The notes below the pieces were generated by a model. It ran no database searches. It was not told the origin of the DNA and was given only the letters and a program-made list of their open reading frames with translations. From Gavia stellata (lineage: Eukaryota; Chordata; Aves; Gaviiformes; Gaviidae): a DNA stretch of 64,000 nucleotides. The stretch covers positions 11,963,001 through 12,027,000 of the forward strand of contig NC_082616.1 in the NCBI RefSeq assembly GCF_030936135.1, read 5' to 3'. Each line of letters starts with the position of its first letter. The stretch's first letter is position 1. The position numbers and the translations under genes were made by a program. This document shows, piece after piece, positions 1 through 12,800 of the stretch.

Positions 1-1416
1 TAGCACATGCTGCCAATTAACGTTTCTGGTAACAAACTATGGGGAAAATAAACAACATGCAGTTGAGATTTTTATTCAAAACTGCTCCTACAAAGCATTG
101 TTCACCAAAACTTGAGAATAATGACAGCTTCATGGAGATTATTATTAGCTCGCATTGGCATCTCCATGAATCCATCACAACTTTTGAAGGTGTACTTTGA
201 TAAAGCTTTAACAGCCAGACTCCTGCTGTTGCTGTTTTCAATGTTATCTGAACTTAAAGACTTTTTAGTTATTTTCAACAAAATAGCTCTAAGAGTCAAA
301 CAGAGATCAAGTACAATACGCAAGTGACAGGACCCTTCAGATTTTTCCATAGCCACTGTTTTAGGGAAGGGGAACACTTCAGATCTCTGGGACCATTCCA
401 GGCTATCTGAAATACTGTTTCATTTTATGGCAGCACACGTACATACTTACTTCAGGATGTCTTTTGACTGCGCACTTAATGACCTCAGTTTCACTGCAAG
501 CACAGGCTGTTTCTTTAGAGTTATAAACTGATGAAAAACACCACTGCCTGCTTAAGAAATAAATACCTGATATGAAATCTGTCATTTTGAAAGAACATTA
601 AGAATTATATTACAAGAACAGACATTTAAATTTGGCAAGAGCTGTTTTGCTAAAACTGTAATGGTTTAAGGATGGTCTAAAAACCAGAAAGAATTGAACA
701 TCTGAAAATGCATCCGCATACCGGCTGTATCAACATTTGGTCTAACATAAGCTATTGCCTCTCTCTAGGATGGTGGATTCACAATATGCATGGAGTAATG
801 CGGAGGTCAGTGTCCAAACCCAAAAGGTAAAGGCCTTCTATAGCTTGCAGCTTGTTACTGGCAAATGGATGTTACTACAGCTTCCAGAGGAAAGCCATGG
901 CTGCCTTTATTTAAACCACAAGTAAGCGGTCTATCATCTGAACCAACTCTTAGTGAAGGTTTATCCAGCCCCGCAGGGAAGAACCAGGACAGGTGTTCTG
1001 TAGCACATTTATGCACGTGTGGAACTTGTGCATAAGTGATACGGGCTTGACGACATGGGACTTGAGCAGCCTGGCTTTGGAACTGTTTAGACAGGTGCTA
1101 TTGCTGAGCCTTGCACCCTCACCCCATAGCCAAGAAGTGTTAAGTGCAGTTAAAGAAATAATTGCGTACATTTATCAGAAATAATCCTCAACCTGCAGAC
1201 ACTGAAAATTACGGAAACATTAGCACTGACAAGATAGTTCTGAATCCCACCAGCCCTGACAATAAACCCTCTCTTATGCAAAATGAAAACACGCAACACA
1301 CAACCGAGCTGTGGTGACCATGCTAATGAGAGCCCCGGCTGAGCACTGCGTGTTGTAAAATATGTATAGCATTTGTTGTATCGTTTCATTTATATAAAGT
1401 TTAGGAGAAACCACAC
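1..1416. other. NPHP1 intron 15 (partial), no exon recognised
   Basis: This stretch lies downstream of the last recognisable NPHP1 exon on the minus strand. Minus-strand reading frames were compared with the remembered nephrocystin C-terminus and none matches. It is therefore taken as intron, and the final exons (about 200 residues in human) are expected beyond the left edge. No repeat or RNA gene was recognised. Confidence 0.5.
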
Positions 1417-4400
1417 CTCTTCTTGATATTGATGGGTCAACCTCAACGCCTCTCTCATAGGGAGTACCACCATTTAATAGCAGCTCATACATCCTGTGAA
1501 AGAAGAGCAGTGTAGTTAACATAAAGGGATGTAAGGATATGTGAGAACAGCACAACCGCTTTCTGAGAAAGAAAGAAACCTGCTATCTCAAATAAAAACC
1601 TGACACGGTGCTTGATGTTATGACTAGTATTTTGTATGAAATGACTACACCTAATTAAGTAACCAAACCTCAAATGATAAATTTGAAACTTGTATTACAT
1701 TGGGAAACTAGTTAATTATTTTAAAAGAAATTAGTAACATTCCTACTTTTCCACCTGATTCTGATATTTTTCTTATATGAAATTTAGCAATTGTTTCACT
1801 AAAATGTTTTTGAGGCGTCATTGCTTATGTAGCAAATTTTAGATATAGAAAATTTAAAATGTTGAAGAATAATGTAATCCCCGTTCTGTCAAGAGTAAGT
1901 CACTGTTGAAGCAAGCATGCAATTTCACTCTGCAGATACTAGGTTTAACTTAGTGAAATAGAAAAACAATGTTAGAGATCAGATTTAAAAGAGAGTTAGA
2001 GACTTATAGAACAGTAGGGGTCCCCTGTGGGTATTTTTTTTTTTTTTGCCCTGTAATCCAAATATATTCAGAATACACGTATCGATCTATCTATCTAGGG
2101 TAAAACCCAAGTATTGCAAGTCTGATTTACAATTAATCATTTCTATGAATTAACAGAAAGCTTTCCTACATTTAATGAAATAGAAATATGTATATTTTAT
2201 TGTTCTTTAAGGTTGTTGGATCTGTGAACTAATCATAAATCAGCTGCAAAACATAAGCTTATTCACACTCTCCAAGTGAATGGTAAGAGATTCTTTCATA
2301 ACAACTCTTACCTGCTTCCCAGTCTCAGAAACCAATCTAGTAATTTTAAAATGGGAAAGGGATATACAGCAAAGTGCACATAAAGAAGAGGCCAAAATTA
2401 AAAAGGACACTGTCACCTTCAATTTAGGTAATGCTTCTATTTTATAGACACAAAACTCTAAATAACTCCCTATTAACTCAGACATTTCCATAGTTTTAAA
2501 ATTCCACTGAAGAATATTTTTGAACACACACTAACTTGCAACATTTCAAACCTGTATGTTGGGTCCAGGGAGCACCTTTTCCACACAAACTTGGTAGAAC
2601 ATACACTGGGTGTGGAAGCAGGACCAGCATTCTCACTGAAAGACCCAGTACAACCCGCACATTAGTCTGGATTACACCTGCCCCTATCAGTGTGTAAGTA
2701 TGAAATAGGAACTTTACTCCTAGCCTAAACCAGACATATATATGTACATATGTAAATGCAGAGAGAGAGATACAGAGAAGGAAAACATAATAAACTTACT
2801 TGGAAGGAACAGGCATTCCGTTAGAAGTAAAAAGCTTCAGAAATGCCCAGCCACAGCTTAGCTCTCCTCTTTCACCTGTTGACTAGAAAAAAAAAAAAGA
2901 TATATTTATATAACTCAAGCAGCTAAACCAGAATGAGTAACTGAACCACAAACTATTATTTAAAATAATCACATAAAAATGGTAAAATGGCAAAAGCCCC
3001 CAATTTGTGGTAAGCAAACATTGACTATGTCACATTCACAGGTGTTTGAAGATGTTTACCACACAGCACAGACAGTTATGCTGAAGTTGATTGTCCGTGA
3101 ACAGGTTTAAGAGATGAGGATTTATAAAGCCAACAAATACACATTTAAGGGAAACCTAAGTATATCAAGCTCCTGGAAAAGAAGAAATGCACAGATACAA
3201 AGGTAAAAACCCCCAAACCTGCACTGATGCTCTAAAGAATGCAGGACAGAAAGGAGGGAAAATAATATACCCAGAGGATTTACCCATCTGATTCCAGAGT
3301 CAACTGTTTCCAAGCCAGTGACCCGGTGCATCAGAAGGCTTTATTCATAGTACCAGAGACAGTGCCTGGGAAAGGGAGCTGATCCTGCATGCCAGCCCAT
3401 CCATTTCCAGACCCCAAAAGCACTAGTAACAGGTAGGAACTTGTAAACACTCCAGCTTTCATTTAAACTTACTCTGAAAACAGAAGCAGACAACTTTGCA
3501 TGATCTTGGCTACTCCAATTAGCATGAGGAGGGCTGTTATGCCCCATTGGGTCTCTTGGGCCATCGCTTACCAACATGCTATTCATCACCAGAGGACTTA
3601 GATAGTCCAGTTCCCTACAGATGTCCACTCTACTTATCTCCCTGCACAACAGTTCTGCATCCCCACTACGCTATCAGCATGTCTCTCCTCCACATCTCTA
3701 CAGGCGCTGCACTCTTGCACCCTAAGTTCATACAGGCATTAGTGAAAGAGAAAATAACAGCAGTACTCCCCTTTGCGACTTCTCTATCCATCTTTTCAGA
3801 ATTCTGTTGCCCACCATTTAATACCCTGCTTGCTAACCATTGTGGTTACCCCACTTTTCATCTTTCACCCACGATCTGCTTGATTGCCAAGATTCACCCA
3901 AGGAAGACTGCGACCATAATGAAAATGTAAGTGTTCAGAAAGAGGCAGCAAGACTCGAGTCAGTCTTGTAGACAAAACGGCTGTTCTGAAAAGCCACTGC
4001 ATCCTCCAAATGTTAGTGTTTCTTACACTCCTGCATGCATCCACCTTCTATTACGGTAGTTCTTATGGCCTGTACCATCTATTGCATCACTAGCCAGTGT
4101 ACTTTTCAGAAGCGTATCCTACATGGATAGGATATATCTGTATCAAACGCAGCTAGAAACCAGTATCCATACTATTTAAACAGTTAAAATTTTTGTATAT
4201 AGCACAGTAGCCTGAAACAAATTACAAAGATAAAAAAAACAATGCAGGAGTGAAGGAGAATTGGTCCTCTGCAATCACATAATGCATGATCTTTGGCAGA
4301 CTAACAAAAATTGTTTCAGTGTAAGTAAAGGTACATTCATGTCCATTAGTCAGAAAGTCTTTTACTCTCTAAATATGGACTAGAACTAACAGTTCCAAAA

Positions 4401-6169
4401 CCCAACATCTCTCCCCTCCCTCCTAAATGCCAAAAGGAAGAAAATCTTATAAGCTATAAGCTACAAAAAGTTCAGCTAAATTTCCATTTGGGTCTCACAG
4501 TTCACTGCTGGGATACTGCAGCTTAACATCACATATGGAACAGCTGGTGCACTTTATAAACCTGTGCTTGGAACGATTTATACTGCAACTTTACACACTT
4601 ACATTGCGAATATAGGTGATGCCAAGTTCAAATAATATACCAATGTCTGAAGACAGAGAGTTGGATCTGACAAAACAGTCACCATCCAGCAAGCTGGGTA
4701 AAATTCCTGTTACCTAATACAGAGAGGGCAGGAAAAAAAAAAGTGAATGTACCTACTAAAAAAACCTCTGATTTTTAAAGGCCATCAAACACATCACTCA
4801 TTCACATAAGATCTCAGACCCAGTCCTTCCCCCCAACTCTTTCCTCCAAAGTGTTTTTGCTAAAACACATGGTTTAGTTTGAATTCATGCACTTCAGCAA
4901 GTCATTTCTCTTCTGCATGTTCATTTTGGTTGCAATACATTTTATTTCAACACAAATAACAGAAGTAATAGATGCTGTAAATAGATAGTTACTGGCTATG
5001 TCACTCCCTGAGCGAGATACCCACCCGTGGAGAAAAGGTCCACGTTTGAGGATTTTTAGGTTGCCACGTAGCTCTCACTGTGTGAATGTTACTCAGCACC
5101 TAAAATGTTATAAGTGGTGAAAAAAGGTAAGACAAGTTTTTCTGGAAAGCTATGCAGCTTTAAGAAAATGCAGTATTATTCCAGATTAATCCAACACTCT
5201 GCACACAACAAAGATACAATTACACTTGCTCTTCAACTTTATCAGATGGTTTCAGTTTAAAGGACTACAGAGGAAGTTTTCTCTGAAGCCACAGAGCACT
5301 TTCCAACCATCCTTGCTTCATATACACCAGTAATAGCCCTGTTGCCCCAAGAGCGTTCAGCGCAGCCAGAAGAAAACAGACAGATCATCAGCATTAGAGT
5401 CTGTTATAAAAAGCTGCTCTACACACGCGCACAAAGGAGCGCAGAGGATCAACGGCAGGTGGGGCAACCTCAATATGACCCTGACCCGGCTATTCCCAGG
5501 CCCATCACAGGAGAGAGATCAGCCCAGAAAAGGCTCATGTCCACCACATAAAGGAGCAAAGAAGCACAATGGCAGGTGGGAGAACCGAAATTACAGGCTC
5601 AGAGAAATGGAGCTCCCGCCCCAGCCCCTCCCAGGGCGGCCCAGGACAGCCATCAGCCCCGGGGGCCGGGTGCGACTCCCATCATGATGAGTCAACAGGA
5701 GCGGCTGGCTGGATCGCCTCACAGACTGAAAGGGGTTACTGCTTAGGGGTATGAGACGCTGGCGAGCAGGGGAAGCGCATTTTGGGACTGCACATGACTT
5801 ACTATGGGATGTTCAGGGGAGGGACCAAAGGCAGAAAAAGGGAGGGATTGAGGTGCTTTGTGGAGTAACAAGGGTGGGAAAATAGAGGGATAAGTATGCA
5901 TGTCTGGCCATGTCCGATGCCTGATCAGTGCAGTCTATCCTGTTTTTTCATTAAACTCCATTTATAACTATTTTTCTGGGTGAATGGGCTCTCTACTCTG
6001 AATTGTGTGGATGTCTACGTGCCAGCAACTAGCCAGACCACAGATTGCTGGGGGCCTATGTGTCTGTGGTGACTGCAGCTGGAAAGAGTGAGAGTACCTA
6101 TGTCAGTGTGTGGTTGCAGATAAGTTTCAAGCCAGACTAATTGGAGAGTAAGTTAAGCGTCTTGGGATG

Positions 6170-6213
<44 letters not shown>

Positions 6214-9200
6214 CTCTCTCTCTGAGTGAGACAACTGGAGGAGCTGGCTACCGGAGGGACCAGAGCGTGAAAGATCCTGAAAGATCCACACCTCAAGACT
6301 TTTTTTGATAGCCAAACAACTTACCCGATTGCCGTCGAACAGACAGAGTCGAACATGTCTACTGAGAACCTGTAAACTGACTCCTGGGAGAGGAATCATT
6401 TTACAGCTACTTAAAGTTACAATCAGGGATATTCGAGTTGGTCTAGGATAGATCTGAAACACAAACAACAGAATAAGGATTAAATCTACAGGCTCCTCCC
6501 GAATGTGGTACCAGTTTATTTTTATTTACTGAGACAACAGAGTGTAGTGTTCACTAGACTGGATTCTTCTAACCACAAAGCTTGTTTAGTATTAGCAGCA
6601 GCAACAAAATTTCTTCAAAAGCCTTTAGCTCTCTTCTAAGGAGATTGCTACAAATATTTTACTGTGACAGATAGAAGGTCCCATCAAAGTTTAAGAAAGA
6701 AATTTTCTAAAAATGGTGCAAATCAAGACATAATCATTAGCCAAAATGAAAGAAGACAAATTAAATTGCTAATTTCACAGTGCCTAGCAGAAGTTCATGG
6801 TTTAAAAATTCAGACTAGTCACCCATGCAGATCTGCTTCACCCCAGACAGGGAAGGAAACCACAAACTTAAGATGAAACATGACTCTTAAAAGATACCCA
6901 ACATGACAACTTGTGCTGATTTTTTTCCTATTAGAGAGTAGGATGTGATAACATCTACTGCCTAAGGAGTCTGGATGGACATCGAAATCTAGCATCTATT
7001 TCACAGCAATATTTACCCACCAATACAACGTATTTTTTTAGACTGCTAGCAAGTCACATCTACAGATCCCATCATTTCTCTCAAAGCAAGAGCATCATAG
7101 CTTTCTTACCAGTAATACTCACAGTATTCTTTTCAGAGTTCCACACCAAGTCTTTGAAAGCCAACTGTGATGGAGTAAGTTCAGGCTGCAAAAAGTAACT
7201 TGCTCGAAACTGATTGCCTACAACAAGAGTAATTTTAAAAATTCTTAAAATTTTAGTGATCTTTATTGCCACAAAATGAACAACACCCAAAATTCAGATG
7301 TGGCTAAAGTCCATTTGAATATTTGACTGGTGCAAACAAAACTACAGAGGTATCTTCTACAAGCACCCTTTTAAAAGGGTACTTTTACTATTCATAAAGG
7401 TGTTCTGCAGTATTTCATTCCAGAAGCACAGTAATTTAATTAACAAAAAGAGCTATTGACTTGAAACAGTTTTAAACAGAAAGACAAAGAAAATATGAGA
7501 TGTCTAATATATTCGGTGAAGAGACTCCCAACAGATCTCTGAGAAAAAAGGAAGATTAAAAAAATCATCATTTTCTGCAACATCAACAGGAAGTATCTTC
7601 CAAAAAGGAAAATCTTTGACATTGTTGGGAAATTTGTCATTGCCTTCGTGTGGCCAGAATTTCACACAGATAAATTAAAACTTAATTGAAGAAGAAAAAA
7701 AAGCCTTTTATAAATTATTTGATGGGTCAAATATAGCCTGTACAGATCACCAATTATAACTAGGCAATACTGATTTTAGTCCAATAGGCTAGTAACCAGG
7801 ATAAGAAACTCACCACAGACACTTGAGAATCCTGCACTGCAGTTACTATGAGAAAGCCTTACCTTCTTCTAAGAGCTGGAAAAGTGTGGATAGGCGGAAT
7901 CCTGCAGGAACTGCTCCTATGGTTGCCAGTACCTCTACTGCGTCATTCTGTTAAAAAACACACAAACAGATATTAGTATTCCTGCTATTTAACATCTATT
8001 CCTATCCTAATTTAGAACTCTCACACAACCAATATCAGAGACCTGGGGCATCGGTCACCTCATCTGAAGCTAGTTTGGCCCATCTCCAGGAACTACTTTT
8101 ACTCTGTTTCATGTATCAACCCATCCAGGCTCCCATTTTGTTAAATCCCCCTTCCACTTCAAAGCAACAGCAGAGCAGCCAGTTACAGAACAAAATCACA
8201 CCCTTGAAAGGAATGGTGTAGTACTACTATGGCAAAACAACGAAAGATGTCTCATTCGCATCTTCATTCAGACACCTGGACTGGGCTGCAGCCTATTTCT
8301 AAAGCATCAGAGAACCTTAGAATTTCTTGCTACAAAAAACAAGATAGAGATGTTAGTCAGAAACATTGGCCTGTACTATGAGAAACAGCGTTTAGTAAAA
8401 GGCAAACCTCGTCTACAAAATAAGAAACATTATGGTAGATGAAGCTGCTATGTAAGAGATACACCTACCTCTGTGATAGCTCTTCTTACAGCACTCCAGT
8501 GAGAATCTGTTCTGGAAGAAAAATAATGCATTTTTTATAATATATCATCCTCATGTGGACAAAACTTTAAACACTAACTACAGGTTTGTCCTCAAACATC
8601 AGCAGCTTAATAACCACATCTATCTGAGATACTAATAATGATATATTTCCAGCTACTAGGACTAATTGCTAGACTGTCTCATGAGCTGGAACATAATTCG
8701 ATACATGACCCAGTCATTCTTTGATTTTATGAGGGGGGGGAAAAAAGGCAAACCAAAGCAAAACTCCCGAACAAACCCACTCAAGTAAAAGTGTGTTTGC
8801 AAGTTCAAAAAAAAGCAAGTGTCTGCTGTAGTGAAAAGAAAAATGCAGTCACAAAGAACCAGATACCCTTGTGAGGTATTTACACTGTAAGAAATGTACT
8901 GCCAGATTTAAGGAGGAGGAAGAATAATTTTATACTTACTTGCTTTCACATCATCCATTTACCTTTTCATAATTTCAGTTCCATCTGCTGTTTCATCCAC
9001 CACTTCTATGTGTTCTTCACTTTGCTCTTGGCTGTCGACATCTTCATTACGGACCTGTAATTCAGATTCAAAATGGCAAAGTGCTTGATTTCTTCACAGT
9101 TCTGTTCTTAAAAATGCTTTCTCCAACCATAGCACATGTTAATAGTTTAGAAGAGGAGATTTTCTGTCTGTCATGTATTGCTCCAGAGCACTGTAACTGC

Positions 9201-12200
9201 AGAACACTGCCCTTAGTTCTGCAGTTACAGCAAGGGACCGGGTATTCCTACAAGTAAGCAAAAGAATGCATTTGCAAAGCGGATTCTTTAAAAAGAGAAA
9301 TATATCAGCAACATGAAGTATAAAGCAAGCTACTCAACATGCTCTTTAGTTCCATTGTGAAAAGCTCTGTTCCATCTGATCACTCAGTCCAAACTGTGTA
9401 CCCACATTTAAATGTTCACCGCAATTGCACACTAGATATATGTGCGTAAGTACATAAACTAAGATGTGTAAGCCACTCTAAAAATGAAAATTCAAAAGTT
9501 ACAAAACTTTAAAATCTATTTTTGAAAAGGTTCTTCTGTGTCAAATTACAAAATACTCCAACATTTACATGGACTCACATTTCATATAAATTATGAAAAG
9601 CCCAAATTAGTCCACCGCAGCTTGGAGTCTTCAGAGTTGACCTTTAGTGACAAAGATTATTACTTTCATATTCAAGAAACTTCTCTGCACTTATACGTCA
9701 CATCTTCACAAGGCACAAAAATACTGCTTTCACTAGCTATCCCCATACACATGTATACAAACATGGTCTTATTTCCAAATTACTGGCAAAACACTGCTGT
9801 GTGTCCCCCTGTAAGCATTATGATCAATTTTATGCAGCCATATTATCATTAATATATATAAAATAACAGAGGTGAGACTAGAAGAGAAGAAGGTTGCAGC
9901 AGACTAACCGCAAGATAGGTTCTAGGAACAAGGCCTCTCTCCCCTTTCGAGTTCTCGGCTACCCACCAGCCATCTGCCTTCTTGTCATGTATAAGGAGGA
10001 CTTCACCTTTCTTTGCCATTAGAAGGAGAGACAGAGACAAAAGACAACCAAATATTTCAAAAGGGCTCCAGGCACAATTAAAAAAACCCACAAAAACTTA
10101 ATTTTTCCCACCACAGAGATCAGAGACTACTGCGACAGACCCTGCCACTACAGAAGGTGGCAAAAAGACACAGGACTCCACCAAGCCAAACCTACACCAG
10201 GAGAAGCCATTTCTCCCTGAACCCCACAAGAAACTGGCTGAATCCCAGAAGCACAGGATTAATTATAGTTACTGCTTAATACAGAATGATCTGCAGTACT
10301 GACATGTCAAAAAACTTTTACAGAGACGTATTTACCGTAAAAGTGAGATCCCCTTCCTGCTGTGCATCGAAGTTTCCAACTGCGATACATTCTTTAACAT
10401 TTGGATCATCCAACAATTTATCCTCGTCTTCATCATCTGTTTCTTCACTGTCTTCCTCCTCACTACCTTCTTCATCTTCACTCTCATCCTCTTCTCTATT
10501 TTTGTCTTCTATTTGAGGATCTTTCTGATGCTCCTCATCCCTACCCAAAATAAATCAAACTCTTTTTATTATTATTTTAACAAAACTTCTTGAAATTGCT
10601 GTAAAGCCTTGCAATATGGGCTTCTCTGCAAGGACGTTATCCAGATACAGAATTTTCATTCCTGTGTTTTACTCTTTGTCCTGATCTGAAAAAACTCCAA
10701 AATTCCAGCGGTGTTTCCTCCCTAAGCATACAGACCACATTGCATCCTCTCAACAGCCACATTATATTTCAGCCATTAACCAACACCCTCAGAAAATTCC
10801 AGTGAGTCGTTCATGACTGTATCAAGAAAACAAGCCCCTTAAGAGCTGGCTCTTCAGTACTTCTTTTTTAACTGTATGTTAAGATAATAAAGGGGATGAG
10901 CTAACAATTTTTCAGGGTCCTTTCCAACCGTACATGTACAATTCTATTAAAGTACAGATTGTATTTATTTGTTTAAGCTACTTACACTGCATAATTCATA
11001 GCCACATTATCCTGATCCAAGACAAGAATAAGTTTCTGCAGCTGCCGAGAGAGTTTTAGCAACAGCTTTTCTTCTTCTTCTTTCCTCTGATTATAATTCC
11101 CCACGGGCGCAGGCTCATCAGCCTGAGAAAGAAGAACACAACAAATTGCAAAAGCTAAAGTTCCCCTATAAAGTTAGTTTTCCAGACATGTCTTACAAGC
11201 TTTCACCTTCCTGGGCTGCGACCACTTCCTGTTTAGTGACATCTTTCTTGCCCTTTTACTCTGCCAAGATGAAATTTCATGTTGAATTGAAAGTCTGCAT
11301 TCTCCACTTGCAATAGAATGCATTGGGTTGATAAACATTTTATAATGTATTGGGTTGATAAAGATTTTAAGCACAGAACTTGTACACAATAAAGCATTAA
11401 AAATGTGCTTTTAAATAATATAAATGCATCTCAGAGATCCCAGTCAGGGTTTGTGCAGTGCAGGCATTGCTCTTGCCCTGAGGCATCTGAAGTCAAAGGA
11501 GGCTGGTGTTCTTTAAACACTCACTGTGACACGTTTTGGAGAAAACCGTTAACAAATTTGTCCCCATACTTACTTTCTTCAAATTATGAAGAGCATTTGT
11601 ATTCTCATCCACCAATTTCTTCAGCTGCATACATCTGCATTGAAAGCAAGACAGATAGATAGCCTTTTCTTAAAATTCTGATAGATGGGTGACCCAAATC
11701 ATGCACGCTTACTGAAAGTTGTAGATTTAGATACTCAGACCTTCACCCAGCTCTGTGTGCATGCAGCTTGACAAATACCAATACGAGCCCAAACGGCAGC
11801 TTAGCTGATTATTACCTGTGATGTGCGAGTTCCCACTTAATACTACCTCAGCCCCTGAGGACTGGGAAGCAGCTACCCTGCTGCTTCTGCCTGGAAAACC
11901 GACGAGGGAGAACAGGAAGGGAAGAGATCTGTACAATTAGGAGAAAAATGGAAAGGTGTACAGGGAACCGTCTGCTCCTTCTTCTGATGCAAAGGTGACG
12001 GGGAACGGAGTGAATCTGCCAGGGGCTTTGCTCACAGCAACCAGGAGATGGTTCTACCCACAGCACACAGTTAAGCTGTGCAACTCCTGGCCTCGGAGCG
12101 CTACTGAAGTTCAGAGGGGGTAAAGGCTGAGGGCAGGGCACAGCCTCCATCCCCAGGGAGGGACGGGGGCGGGCGGTGGGAGCGAGGCCGGGGACCCCTC

Positions 12201-12429
12201 GGGCAGCGCCTCACCTCTGCGAAAGGGCCTTCTGCTGCCCGGGGGCCGGGGCCGCGCTCTCCGCCCGCAGCGCCTCCACCTGCAACACAGAAGAGGAGCC
12301 GTCAGCCGCCGGCGGAGCCGCGCCGCGCCCTGGGCCGAGCCGGGCCGTCCGCCCCGCTACCTGCGCCTGCAGCTCCCGGCTCCGCCGCTGCACCCGCTGC
12401 AGCGGGCCCCGCGCCCGCCGCCCCGACAT
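1417..12429 (-). CDS. NPHP1: Nephrocystin-1, 15 coding exons, 3' end off window
   Basis: Scaffold protein of the ciliary transition zone and cell junctions; loss in humans causes juvenile nephronophthisis. Exons in transcript order: 12429-12361, 12279-12215, 11634-11574, 11122-10986, 10540-10336, 10010-9909, 9054-8963, 8511-8469, 7947-7863, 7217-7123, 6453-6325, 5099-5025, 4713-4603, 2882-2800, 1493-1417. All have GT-AG sites and phases stay in register, giving 1429 nt or 476 codons. Seen: an N-terminal coiled-coil-like segment starting [12 protein letters not shown], a Glu/Asp-rich stretch near residues 112-155, an SH3 domain near 160-213, then the nephrocystin homology region with motifs such as [34 protein letters not shown] and [20 protein letters not shown]. 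The start is the only ATG matching the family N-terminus. Compared with the human isoform lacking its extra exon, about 200 C-terminal residues are missing because of the window edge, not a lesion. Confidence 0.95.
5340..6129. mobile_element. Probable solo LTR of an endogenous retrovirus, NPHP1 intron 11
   Basis: A roughly 790-bp block begins TGTTGCC and ends TTTCA, giving the 5'-TG...CA-3' ends of an LTR. It is flanked by AGCCC (5335-5339) and AGCCA (6130-6134), a near-perfect 5-bp target duplication. Inside are a TATA-like TTATAAAAAG near 5404 and an ATTAAA poly(A) signal at 5950-5955 followed by a U5-like tail, which would make the plus strand its sense strand. Base composition differs from the AT-rich intron around it. 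No retroviral coding sequence is present. The family was not identified. Confidence 0.45.
6174..6222. repeat. (GT)n microsatellite with short (TC)n tail
   Basis: About 19 copies of GT (6174-6211) are followed by five TC units. It lies in NPHP1 intron 11, some 100 bp from the acceptor-distal end of exon 11, just right of the probable LTR. It is likely polymorphic in length. Confidence 0.95.
9909..10540 (-). other. NPHP1: NPHP1 acidic region and SH3 domain (exons 5-6)
   Basis: Exon 5 (10540-10336) encodes a run dominated by Glu and Asp, then the first SH3 strands ([19 protein letters not shown]). Exon 6 (10010-9909) completes the domain with [20 protein letters not shown] and GLVPRTYL. The ALYDY-like start is replaced by AVGNFDA, as in human nephrocystin, and the conserved DGWW and final VP-Y ligand-binding residues are present. 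In the family this SH3 binds proline-rich partners such as p130Cas; binding here is inferred. Confidence 0.9.
10885..10955 (+). mobile_element. CR1 3'-end remnant
   Basis: The segment GGGTCCTTTCCAACC followed by ATTCTATT resembles the end of the avian CR1 3' UTR (GGTCCCTTCCAACC...ATTCTATG). Only the last few dozen bases are recognisable and the rest is too diverged to delimit. It lies in NPHP1 intron 4. Confidence 0.5.
11317..11369. repeat. Tandem duplication, 27-bp period, two copies
   Basis: A 26-bp unit beginning AATGCATTGGGTTGATAAA occurs at 11317-11342 and again at 11344-11369 with two mismatches. It is intronic in NPHP1 and has no evident function. Confidence 0.85.
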
Positions 12430-12800
12430 GGTCGCTAGGCAACGGGCGCCGCGGCGCTGCGAGATGCCGTCACTTCCGGGGCGCGCGGCACGCCGGGAGT
12501 CGTAGGCTCCGCGGGCCGCCCGCCTGAGGGAGCCCCGGGGACTGCGCGGCCTCCGCCCCCGGGGATCGCCAGGCCCGGGCTGGGCACGGCCTGGCCGCTT
12601 CGGGGCTGCCCCGCCGCGAGGGGCACCCGCTGGACCCCGCTGTGGGCTGCGGGGCGGAGCCATACGGGCCTCAGCCAGCCGTGGCCCGCCAGGCAGGGGG
12701 TCACCGCCGGGCAGGCAGGCCCGGCCCGGGGCCCAGCAGCCAGCCGGCCTGCAGCCAGCCCGCGGGTGAATCCTGCTCCTGCCCTCCCCAGGGCAACCCG
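12150..12800. promoter_or_regulatory. CpG-island promoter of NPHP1
   Basis: The DNA changes sharply from AT-rich intron to CG-dense sequence around NPHP1 exons 1-2 and continues several hundred bases upstream of the start codon. Such islands usually hold the start sites of housekeeping and ciliary genes. No TATA box was seen. Long open frames here on both strands reflect the lack of AT-rich stop codons, not extra genes. Confidence 0.8.
12431..12443 (-). promoter_or_regulatory. RFX X-box-like motif at the NPHP1 start
   Basis: The plus-strand sequence GTCGCTAGGCAAC fits the RFX consensus of two half-sites (GTNRC[C/T] and RGYAAC) separated by one base. It sits one base upstream of the NPHP1 ATG. 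RFX factors activate ciliary genes through X-boxes near their start sites, so this is a plausible control site. The position next to the ATG implies a very short 5' UTR or a site inside it. Confidence 0.6.

Noticed and set aside
1-1416. Searched for NPHP1 exons 16-20
   Set aside because: No minus-strand segment resembled the nephrocystin C-terminus; exons assumed to be off the window.
3547-3930. Plus-strand frame of 127 codons in an NPHP1 intron
   Set aside because: It has no family match, no splice partners and is opposite to the gene; probably chance.
9538-9852. Plus-strand frame of 104 codons in an NPHP1 intron
   Set aside because: AT-rich intronic sequence with no recognisable domain; chance length.
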